Of a DNA stretch of 64,000 nucleotides, positions 37,342-44,023 are shown in pieces. Origin of the DNA: Luteimonas rhizosphaericola (GTDB lineage: Bacteria; Pseudomonadota; Gammaproteobacteria; Xanthomonadales; Xanthomonadaceae); contig NZ_JARXRN010000020.1 of the NCBI RefSeq assembly GCF_029888045.1, positions 128,283 through 192,282 of the forward strand. Reading direction: 5' to 3'. How positions within the stretch are numbered: position 1 is the stretch's first letter; each line of letters opens with the position of its first letter. The position numbers were made by a program, and so were the translations under genes. The notes under the pieces are model-generated. The model had not been told where the DNA came from and made no database searches. It worked only from the letters and a program-made list of their open reading frames with translations.

Positions 37342-37402
37342 GCTTAACCTGCCGCTTAGCCCAAGCGACGATGCAACGTCGGTTGCAACGACTCGGTTAG
37401 GC
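37342..37402 (-). repeat. attC-like site 1
   Basis: On the minus strand GCCTAAC ... GTTAAGC, 61 bases, matching the consensus RYYYAAC and GTTRRRY boxes exactly. The internal sequence contains CGACG-TTGCAT-CGTCG. The stop codon TAA of the 195-aa gene lies inside the GCCTAAC box. Confidence 0.78.
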
Positions 37403-37984
37403 GCCGGCCTCCGGAAGTCGTCCGCCATTCTCTACGAGGAAGACGAGTCGGTTATGAAGTCGCACAAGCTCATCGGACAACGACTGCACCTCAAACTCCT
37501 CGCCGAGAATCTTAAAAACACCTGAGTCAATGAAGTACGCGCGGAAGAAGTGTGCCTCGACCTTCCCCTTGTAGCTGGGGCCGAACCACTCCGGCATGAT
37601 TACGCCGACTATGCCGCCAGACAGATGCTTATCCAATCGCTCATCGAAGTGCTCTGATGCGTCTCTCAGCACACGGGCTCTGAGCGGAGAGTCATCGTTG
37701 ATCCTCAGCGCTCTCTTTAAAAAATCACCGCGAGCCTGGTGAGCCTTCCTGACTGGCCAAAAGTATCGCGACAGTGCACCCGCGGCGAGGACCATTCTCT
37801 GCAGGTTATCGAGTGCCATGGAGCAGTCAAACTCGGGAGTCTTTCCAGCTTCCATTTCCGAGTCGATCTTCTTGATCAGCTCGCAAACGTACTCAATTGA
37901 GGAGCACGCTTGCCGCGTGTGAAACAGCATGCTCTCAATGTAAAATACTTCATGCTGCGGCCAGATTGGCAGCGACTCTTCCAT
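37397..37984 (-). CDS. Cassette-encoded protein of unknown function (195 aa)
   Basis: A 195-residue soluble, mostly helical protein with less GC-rich codons than the core genes. Features: EVFYIESMLFHTRQACSSIEY near the start, LQRMVLAAGALSRYFWP in the middle and HFDERLDKHLSGGIVGVIMPEW near residue 112. No family recognised. Its ATG follows the attC core GTTAGGC by five bases, leaving almost no leader and no ribosome-binding site, a typical cassette arrangement. Its stop TAA is part of the next attC box. A toxin or defence-linked role would fit such cassettes but nothing shows it. Confidence 0.8.
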   Translation of the reverse strand: MEESLPIWPQHEVFYIESMLFHTRQACSSIEYVCELIKKIDSEMEAGKTPEFDCSMALDNLQRMVLAAGALSRYFWPVRKAHQARGDFLKRALRINDDSPLRARVLRDASEHFDERLDKHLSGGIVGVIMPEWFGPSYKGKVEAHFFRAYFIDSGVFKILGEEFEVQSLSDELVRLHNRLVFLVENGGRLPEAGA

Positions 37985-37988
37985 ATGC

Positions 37989-38047
37989 GCCTAACGCTTA
38001 AATTAGTCCGTGCCGCGGAGCGGCATCGGCTTGAACGAATTGCGGGC
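37989..38047 (-). repeat. attC-like site 2 (59-base element)
   Basis: Exactly 59 bases. Read on the plus strand it is GCCTAACGCTTAAATTAGTC ... GGCTTGAACGAATTGCGGGC, closely like the aadA-type 59-base element from memory, with the apical hairpin TGCCGC-GGA-GCGGCA. The core GTTAGGC (minus) is intact, while the other box is degenerate (GCCCGC for GCCTAAC). Confidence 0.88.
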
Positions 38048-38479
38048 CTACAATGCTGCTATGGCGTCATTAGGCTTGACATCTTTTCCAGCGGAGTCTT
38101 TCAGGCCATATACTTTTTCGCAGCTATTGCAGAAATAGCCCAACTGACCGTAGTTCCACTCACCATAGTCCAGGCCGGCGTTCTTGCAGATCGGGCAATG
38201 TGGATTTTTCTCGCTATCCCAGAGGATTCCGTATTTCAACTTTAGGGCTTGAAGCTTTGGAGAAAGGCGCCAGATTGCTACCGCAAAGCCGACATTGACA
38301 ATGAGGGAAAGTGCGAGGATGGCAAGCACGACCCTTACGGGAAGCGCTGATTCCACCGCTGGCGCAACAATCGGTGCCGCCTCGAGCGCAAGCCAGCCGA
38401 TCAGGCCGGTAACAACGAGCGCTGCTGCCGTCCCGATATGACCGAAAAACCCTTCCTGAATTTTCTCAATTGGCGACAT
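38048..38479 (-). CDS. Cassette-encoded two-TM protein with C-terminal zinc ribbon
   Basis: A 143-residue protein with two membrane helices (about 15-33 and 48-69) and a soluble tail. The tail has CPIC (95-98) and CNSC (117-120), a Cys4 zinc ribbon. The arrangement suits a membrane sensor or effector. No family recognised. AGGTGA lies about six bases before the start. The stop is followed directly by attC site 2, so it is one cassette. Confidence 0.82.
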   Translation of the reverse strand: MSPIEKIQEGFFGHIGTAAALVVTGLIGWLALEAAPIVAPAVESALPVRVVLAILALSLIVNVGFAVAIWRLSPKLQALKLKYGILWDSEKNPHCPICKNAGLDYGEWNYGQLGYFCNSCEKVYGLKDSAGKDVKPNDAIAAL

Positions 38480-38492
38480 TCTTCACCTGTAG

Positions 38493-38600
38493 GCCTAAAG
38501 CCTTACTCAAGCCGGAACGCTGCGCGGCACGGCATGATGGCACATGCAACTAGTTGAGGCGAGCCGCGAAGCGGTCTCGGCTTGAGCGATCTATTAACCG
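38493..38600 (-). repeat. attC-like site 3 (long, degenerate)
   Basis: About 108 bases ending in the core-like CTTTAGGC on the minus strand. Perfect 9-base arms CTCAAGCCG (38506) and CGGCTTGAG (38578) close a long imperfect hairpin. The core boxes deviate from consensus. It separates the HEPN gene end from the next cassette. Confidence 0.65.
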
Positions 38601-39092
38601 TCAAACGATGACTGTGTCCACATGCTCCACTACGCGCCGCGCATAATCAAAATGGCGAAGTACGTCAGAAATGCTTAGCGTGGGGCTTCCACCGTGTGCG
38701 AATTCATTTCGCGCATCCACCAGAGATTGAAGTGATACAAGAAGTTTTTGTTTATCCGGGTCTGCTTTCAAGTTGGCTTTGAATTTTTTGCTCCATGCCT
38801 CGTCGAACGCATGCAAGGTATTCATAATGTTCTGTTGCGAGGGGTTGGCGGAACCCTTTCTAACTCTCAAGTGAATAAATCGTTTAACCTGTGCTTTGCT
38901 TCTCTTTGAGCAGAAGTCAGCTATCAATGCCTTGAACGAGACTTCAATTGAGCCACATGCCCTTATAACTGCGTATTTTGTAAGGTACGGAACCATTGGT
39001 GACATGATGCCAACCGTAGCAATAGTCGCTTCTACATGGACGAGCTCAGACCGGCATTGCGTAAGTTGAGAATCAACGTCTGCATTATTCAT
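38601..39092 (-). CDS. HEPN-domain protein (Rx4H, MAE_28990-like), candidate RNase toxin
   Basis: A 163-residue all-helical protein. The HEPN catalytic motif is present as RNEFAHG (Arg128-Asn129 ... His133), the Rx4-6H pattern of HEPN RNases, in a predicted last-helix context (LQSLVDARNEFAHG). It resembles the MAE_28990/MAE_18760-type HEPN proteins that are found beside DUF262 genes. HEPN proteins cut RNA as toxins or defence effectors. The start at 39092 gives eight bases of overlap with the upstream DUF262 gene, so the two are co-translated. RNase activity is inferred from the motif. Confidence 0.85.
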   Translation of the reverse strand: MNNADVDSQLTQCRSELVHVEATIATVGIMSPMVPYLTKYAVIRACGSIEVSFKALIADFCSKRSKAQVKRFIHLRVRKGSANPSQQNIMNTLHAFDEAWSKKFKANLKADPDKQKLLVSLQSLVDARNEFAHGGSPTLSISDVLRHFDYARRVVEHVDTVIV

Positions 39093-40215
39093 AGTCCACA
39101 CCAAAAAGATGCCTGCTTGCGAGTTGAATGCGCAAGTTGATGTTGGATTTCCGCATAGTCTCTTGAGCAATCGCGGAGCGATAGGCGTCGTTCTGAAGAA
39201 GTGCAGATTTATTTCCACCTGGATCCTGCGAGGGGGCGATGCCACGCCTAGTCGCGCTATCTATGGCTATTAGAATGGAGTCGAAGATTGTTGGGCTAAA
39301 TTTTGGGACGTACTTCTTGTTGTTTGATGGCGAAATATTGTGGAACGCATTGACACCAAACATTTCATGGGCCAAGCGGATCGCGGCAATGAACCTCTGC
39401 GCCATTTCCCCAGCGGTTGTGTCATTGATACTGGAATGATTTTTCATGTACAGATCAAGCAGACGCTTGAGTGACAAACTTTCTTGTTTGATCTGCTTAA
39501 ACTGTTCAGAACTTAGGGCAAAGAACCTGAGAATAAATTCCATGTCTCTCATTCGAGGCTCTGCAGATTCAAGCCCAAACAAGATTCGCCAGACAACATC
39601 CTCATTCAGCCGGAATAGCAATGTATTCAATGCGCCTTGCGCGACGCAGTTCCGGATCTCTTGAGCGGTCAGCGTTCTGCCCGATGTATTGATGCGTTCG
39701 AAGACTTGAAAAAGGCTTGTGTCGTCGCTCTCGGGTTCCTTCTGCTGTGCGAACACGATTGCGTGAATCGTAGTGTTCTTGATTCTGCGTTGCTCAGTGT
39801 CAGTCAACTCAGCAAACTGCTTGCCGCGCCAGCGCTTATTGATCTTATCAGTACGTGAGAGCGCGAAGCTCTTCTGATCTTTGCTGAATATACCACGCAC
39901 GTAATCTCGAACGGTCATGATTCGTTGGAAGCCATCAATGATCAGGAGTTTTTCATTCCGCGTCTGAGCAAGAAATATGCTGGGTACTGGAAGTCCTAGC
40001 AACAGGGAATCGATGAAGCGTGACGCCTCGCGTCTGTCCCACACGTAGTTTCTCTGGAGTTCCGGTTTAACGAGTTCATCTTCGTCGTACCGTTCAATCA
40101 ATTCTCGAAAGGAAAGGTCAGCGCCCCAGGGTTTGATGTTGAAGAGACTATCGTCAGAGTAGCCATCTTCTTGCTCAGACTTGATGCTCTGGATTATGGA
40201 AGTCGAAGTAGCCAT
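39085..40215 (-). CDS. DUF262-domain protein (GmrS-like), partner of the HEPN protein
   Basis: A 376-residue protein. DUF262 signatures: KPELQRNYVWDRREASRFIDSLLLG (about 50-74), the ParB/Srx-like nucleotide-site motif IIDGFQR (92-98; usually DGQQR) and FERINTSGRTLTAQEIRN (about 169-186). No DUF1524 HNH nuclease follows, unlike in GmrSD or SspE, so the nuclease part is presumably the separate HEPN protein. A clear AGGAGA ribosome-binding site lies seven bases upstream, exceptional for this array. The DUF262 fold in GmrSD-type enzymes hydrolyses nucleotide and senses modified phage DNA; the role here is inferred. Confidence 0.9.
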   Translation of the reverse strand: MATSTSIIQSIKSEQEDGYSDDSLFNIKPWGADLSFRELIERYDEDELVKPELQRNYVWDRREASRFIDSLLLGLPVPSIFLAQTRNEKLLIIDGFQRIMTVRDYVRGIFSKDQKSFALSRTDKINKRWRGKQFAELTDTEQRRIKNTTIHAIVFAQQKEPESDDTSLFQVFERINTSGRTLTAQEIRNCVAQGALNTLLFRLNEDVVWRILFGLESAEPRMRDMEFILRFFALSSEQFKQIKQESLSLKRLLDLYMKNHSSINDTTAGEMAQRFIAAIRLAHEMFGVNAFHNISPSNNKKYVPKFSPTIFDSILIAIDSATRRGIAPSQDPGGNKSALLQNDAYRSAIAQETMRKSNINLRIQLASRHLFGVDYE

Positions 40216-40527
40216 GAACTCTCCTAGGGACGACTAACACCAAGTAGACCCCACATCCGGGGCTTTTGTAGCCAGATGTTCGCGCACAGCGGTGAGATAG
40301 GAATATCCCCTTGCTTTTGCCGACATGCAAGGCACAGTAGCGGACGCTCTTTTTCCTCCCTCCACTGCCGCCCAATCTCTGGCAAACTCACCCCGCACCC
40401 GCCGCCGGCCCTGCCGGCGCGCAGATCGTTCACGCCACAGGGAAGCGGCGGGGCGGTGCCGATGGGCTTGCAGGCACGCAGGGCGTGCCGGCCCCGGCAT
40501 CCCACATGGAAGGCAAAGGAGAATGCA
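40216..40527. other. Gap between the cassette array and the next small gene
   Basis: Holds the degenerate core box near 40231-40237 and a hairpin ACCCC-ACATC-CGGGG followed by CTTTTG (about 40247-40268). The remainder, toward 40527, is again GC-rich and shows no recognisable gene. Confidence 0.45.
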
Positions 40528-40767
40528 GTGACCCAGGATCTGATCAACCTCACCCTGTCCGAGGCGCAGTTGGCCGCCGTGGACAATGCCGTGTTGGAGC
40601 TGGAAACGCAGCTGTCGGGCCTGATCGCGATGAGCGTGCAGCAGCGGCGCAAGCTGATGCGGATGGGCGACAAGTCCGAATCGTTCTGCCGGCAGACGCT
40701 GAGCGTACCGGCGCGAAACCCGCCGATGGTGCCGCTCCGCGTGCCGCTGGCCGCCGCGCAGATCTGA
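40528..40767 (+). CDS. Conserved small protein, possibly truncated
   Basis: A 79-residue reading frame with a GTG start after AAAGGAG. MTQDLINLTLSEAQLAAVDN and SVQQRRKLMRMGDKSESFCRQTL look like the first half of a conserved helical protein of roughly twice this length that I recall from Xanthomonadaceae. After about residue 62 the sequence becomes Pro-rich and stops 20 bases before the end of rarA, so the second half appears lost. It lies right beside the cassette array. Confidence 0.6.
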   Translation: MTQDLINLTLSEAQLAAVDNAVLELETQLSGLIAMSVQQRRKLMRMGDKSESFCRQTLSVPARNPPMVPLRVPLAAAQI

Positions 40768-40786
40768 CCAGGCTGGACGGAGGCCC

Positions 40787-42154
40787 CTACTCCTCGCCAG
40801 CCGGCGGCCCACGCCTGACCGCCCGGGCGCCGCGAAGCGCGTCGAGCTTCTCTTTCAGCTTGAGCTCCATCCCGCGCGCCACCGGCTGGTAGTACACGCG
40901 CTCGCCCATGGCGTCGGGGAAGCCGGTCTGGTCCAGGGCCACGCCGCCTTCGCTGTCGTGGTCGTACTGGTAGCCCTTCGAGTAGCCGAGTTCCTTCATC
41001 AGCTTGGTCGGTGCGTTGCGCAGGTGCATCGGGACGTCCTGGGTGCCGTACTCGCCGACGTCCCGCTTGGCCGCCTTGAAGGCGACGTAGCCCGCGTTCG
41101 ACTTCGCGGTGCTGGCGAGGTAGATCACCAGCTGCGCCAGCGCGAGGTCGCCTTCGGGGCTGCCGAGGCGGTCGTAGGTGTCCCAGGTGTCGATCGCCAT
41201 CTGCAGGGCGCGCGGGTCGGCCAGGCCGATGTCCTCCACCGCCATGCGCGTCATCCGCCGCGCCAGGTAGCCCGGGTCGCAGCCGCCGTCGAGCATGCGC
41301 GCGAACCAGTACAGCGCGGCATCGGGATTGGAGCTGCGCACCGACTTGTGCAGTGCCGAGATCTGGTCGTAGAACTGTTCGCCGCCCTTGTCGAAGCGGC
41401 GGGTGCGGTCGGCCAGCACCTGTTCGAGCATCGCGTCGGTGACGGTGCCGCCCTCGCCCGCCAGCTCGGCGGCGATCTCCAGCAGGGTCAGGCCGCGGCG
41501 CACGTCGCCATCGGCGGCGACCGCGATCAGGTGCAGCTGTGGCTGGCCGATCTGCAGGCCGCGCCCGCCCAGGCCGCGCTCGCTGTCGTCCAGTGCCTGC
41601 CTCAGCGCGCCTTCGATGTCCTCGGGCGACACCGCTTCGAGCACGTGCACGCGGCAGCGCGAGAGCAGCGCGGAATTGAGTTCGAACGAGGGGTTCTCGG
41701 TGGTGGCGCCGACGAACACGATGGTGCCGCGCTCGATGTGCGGCAGGAACGCATCCTGCTGCGCCTTGTTGAAGCGGTGCACCTCGTCGACGAACAGCAC
41801 CGTGCGGCGCCCTTCTGCGAAGCGATGCCCGGCTTCGGCCAGCACCTGGCGCACTTCGGGCAGCCCGGAGAGCACCGCCGAGACCGAGCGGAAATCCGCG
41901 TCCGCGTAGCGCGCCAGCAGCAGCGCCAGGGTAGTCTTGCCGCAGCCCGGCGGCCCCCACAGCACCATCGAGTGCACGCTGCCGGCCTCGATCGCCTTGC
42001 GCAGGGCCGAATCGGGCGACACCAGGCGGCGCTGCCCCACCATCTCCTCGAGCGTGCGCGGGCGCATGCGCTCGGCCAGCGGCCGCAACGCGGTGCGGTC
42101 GGTGCTCAGCAGGTCGCCGCGGTCGTCGGGCGGGGAGGCTTTGGCGCGGGGCAC
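40787..42154 (-). CDS. rarA: Replication-associated recombination protein A (RarA/MgsA)
   Basis: A 455-residue AAA+ ATPase acting at stalled replication forks, related to clamp loaders. Walker A is in VLWGPPGCGKTTLALLLA (about 64-81) and Walker B in VLFVDEVHRFNKAQQD, followed by GATTENPSFELNSALLSR. The C-terminal part (DAALYWFARMLDGGCDP, MTRMAVEDIGLADP) is the tetramerisation region typical of RarA. In many genomes of this family it lies upstream of lolA and ftsK, as here. Confidence 0.97.
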   Translation of the reverse strand: MPRAKASPPDDRGDLLSTDRTALRPLAERMRPRTLEEMVGQRRLVSPDSALRKAIEAGSVHSMVLWGPPGCGKTTLALLLARYADADFRSVSAVLSGLPEVRQVLAEAGHRFAEGRRTVLFVDEVHRFNKAQQDAFLPHIERGTIVFVGATTENPSFELNSALLSRCRVHVLEAVSPEDIEGALRQALDDSERGLGGRGLQIGQPQLHLIAVAADGDVRRGLTLLEIAAELAGEGGTVTDAMLEQVLADRTRRFDKGGEQFYDQISALHKSVRSSNPDAALYWFARMLDGGCDPGYLARRMTRMAVEDIGLADPRALQMAIDTWDTYDRLGSPEGDLALAQLVIYLASTAKSNAGYVAFKAAKRDVGEYGTQDVPMHLRNAPTKLMKELGYSKGYQYDHDSEGGVALDQTGFPDAMGERVYYQPVARGMELKLKEKLDALRGARAVRRGPPAGEE

Positions 42155-42275
42155 GGGGCTCGGGGACTGGCCGGAAAACGGGCGGCCACCATACCAAGGC
42201 GGAGGCGCAGGCCGTGAGAAGGCGGACCGCCCGCGGATCGGAACGCGGGGCGCGGTCGCGCGCCCGGGACAGGGC

Positions 42276-42983
42276 TCAGCGTGCGGCGACGCCCAGTTCG
42301 TAGTTCACCCGCTGCCAGGCGTTGGCCACCTGGTCGTACAGCGCCTCGATCCGCACCGGGGTATTGCCGTTGCGGCCGAAGTCGGCGATGCCGGCGGCGC
42401 TGATGCGCAGCAGGCGCGCGCCGCCCTGGACGGTGCTGATGTCGTCGAGCTGCAGGCGCGAGGAGTCGGCGCCGAACTGGCGGTCGAGTTCCACCGCCAC
42501 GCGGTCTTCCAGCTGCTGCACCAGGCCGGCGTCGTTGGGCACTTCGCGTTCGCTGGCCGCCACCCCGCCGATGGTCAGCCGCGGATAGCCGGCGCTGGAG
42601 AAGCTGGTGTCGTACGGCACGCTGTAGCGGAAGCCGATCCATTCGGCGTCGTCGCCCACGCGCAGGCGGCCGGTGCCGCTGACGGTGCGGTCGCGCACGC
42701 TGGCGATGGCGACGTCGAACGAGTCGATGTTGACCGCGATGGTCGCGGTATTCAGCTGTTCCGAGAGCGCCGCCACGACGACCGCGGCGACGGCGTTGTC
42801 CATGGTCTCGTCGCCGCTGGTGGCGGCACCCTGGCGCGGCTCGCTCGTCGCCGGCGTTCCCGGCGGCGTGGCCACCGGGGCGGACTGCGCCAGCACGGGC
42901 ACCGCCCCCAGGCACGCCGCCAGCAGCAGCGCGCGGGCGCGGGCGGCGGTGTGGCGGGAGGTCGTGGAAGCGGGCGCGTGCAT
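42276..42983 (-). CDS. Secreted protein of unknown function
   Basis: A 235-residue protein with a signal peptide (ALLLAACLGAVPVLAQSAP, cleavage near residue 34). The mature part is mostly beta-rich with no recognised family (RTVSGTGRLRVGDDAEWIGF, PYDTSFSSAGYPRLTIGG). It lies between rarA and lolA and is probably co-oriented with lolA. Confidence 0.8.
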   Translation of the reverse strand: MHAPASTTSRHTAARARALLLAACLGAVPVLAQSAPVATPPGTPATSEPRQGAATSGDETMDNAVAAVVVAALSEQLNTATIAVNIDSFDVAIASVRDRTVSGTGRLRVGDDAEWIGFRYSVPYDTSFSSAGYPRLTIGGVAASEREVPNDAGLVQQLEDRVAVELDRQFGADSSRLQLDDISTVQGGARLLRISAAGIADFGRNGNTPVRIEALYDQVANAWQRVNYELGVAAR

Positions 42984-43019
42984 GGCGGTGGATCCTTGTG
43001 AGGCCGTGGAGCCGACGGG

Positions 43020-43649
43020 TCAGCCTTCGCCGACCACGTCGACACCGGGCGGCGGCGTGAAGGTGAACGTGGCGCGGGAAAACTCCGGATTGCGCTTCCA
43101 CTCGGTGAAGCGGATCTCGGTGCGCTGGCCCAGCGCGTCGACGATTTCCATCCGCGCCAGGCCGGAGCCCGACAGCCCCAGGCGGGCGGACTGGAACGCG
43201 GCGTCGTCGCCGCCCTGCTTGGGCTTGAGCAGCAGCCACTGCAGGCCGTCGGCGGAGCCGGCGTCCTCGACGATGAAGTCGCGGTCGAGCTTGCCTGGGT
43301 CGATCAGGGCGGCCAGCGGGCTGTCCTGCTCGGCACCGCCCTGCGGGCGGCGGCTGACCTGGTCGAGGTCGGGATCGTGCACCCACACGGTTTTGCCGTC
43401 GGCCACGATCAGCTGCGGGTAGGGCTTCTCGTACTCCCAGCGGAACAGGCGCGGGGCCGACAGCGCCACGCGGCCGCTGGACGACTCGCGCACGCGGCCG
43501 TTGTCGTCGAACACCTGCTGGGTGAAGCGGCCGTCCAGGCCCTTGAGGCCACGGGTGAAACCGTCGAGCTGGTCGCGGGCACCAGCCTGCGCCAGGCCGG
43601 CGACGGCCAGGGCGACGAGGGCGAACAACCAGCGGGAGTGGCGGATCAT
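43020..43649 (-). CDS. lolA: Outer-membrane lipoprotein carrier LolA
   Basis: A 209-residue periplasmic chaperone that carries lipoproteins from LolCDE to LolB. It has a signal peptide (about 1-22). LKGLDGRFTQQVFDDNGRV, SSGRVALSAPRLFRWEYEKPYPQLIVADG and the later WKRNPEFSRATFTFTPPPGVDV are diagnostic. The start at 43649 is the ATG directly before the signal peptide. It belongs to the lolA-ftsK block. Confidence 0.95.
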   Translation of the reverse strand: MIRHSRWLFALVALAVAGLAQAGARDQLDGFTRGLKGLDGRFTQQVFDDNGRVRESSSGRVALSAPRLFRWEYEKPYPQLIVADGKTVWVHDPDLDQVSRRPQGGAEQDSPLAALIDPGKLDRDFIVEDAGSADGLQWLLLKPKQGGDDAAFQSARLGLSGSGLARMEIVDALGQRTEIRFTEWKRNPEFSRATFTFTPPPGVDVVGEG

Positions 43650-44023
43650 CGGAAATCGGTCCTTGGGCGGATGGGGCGGCCAGTCTGCAAAGGCTAGGCT
43701 GAACACGTGCCGTGCCATCCCTGCCCTGTTGAACGGCAAGCGGGCGGCGAAGCGGACGGCCATGGGCGAGCGGGGGCACCGTTCAGTGCGAGGGCGCACC
43801 TTCCGTTCACGCAGCAAGGTCGGAAGGGCCGGGATGCGGGCTGTTCACGCGTCTGCGGGGCGCCCGCATCCGCCTTCGGCACCTGCTCCCCATGCAATGG
43901 ACCGAGGTCCCGCAAGCGGGAGAAGAATAAGCACGCGGCGCGGCTTGTGGCTTCATCTCCCGCGAACCGGGAGAGCGTCGGGAGGCGGGGAAGCCGCGAA
44001 GCTTCCACGCCCCTGCTGCGGAA
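43650..44023. other. Gene-free stretch between lolA and ftsK
   Basis: No gene, tRNA or clear hairpin recognised. The lolA promoter may lie in it, but I could not place it. Confidence 0.4.

Larger units (their letters stand above)
37342..40237 (-). mobile_element. Integron-type cassette array without integrase (CALIN)
   Basis: Four minus-strand genes in three units, separated by attC-like sites at 37342-37402, 37989-38047 and 38493-38600. Each site follows a stop codon and precedes the next start in the cassette orientation. The DNA is visibly AT-richer than its surroundings. No integron integrase gene and no attI with promoter were found in the window. The upstream end lies near a degenerate core box (GTTAGTC on the minus strand, 40231-40237) just before the first gene. 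Confidence 0.82.

Noticed and set aside
38601..39245. Longer start for the HEPN protein (39245).
   Set aside because: The extra 51 residues overlap the DUF262 coding sequence deeply and look non-globular; the ATG at 39092 gives the normal eight-base overlap.
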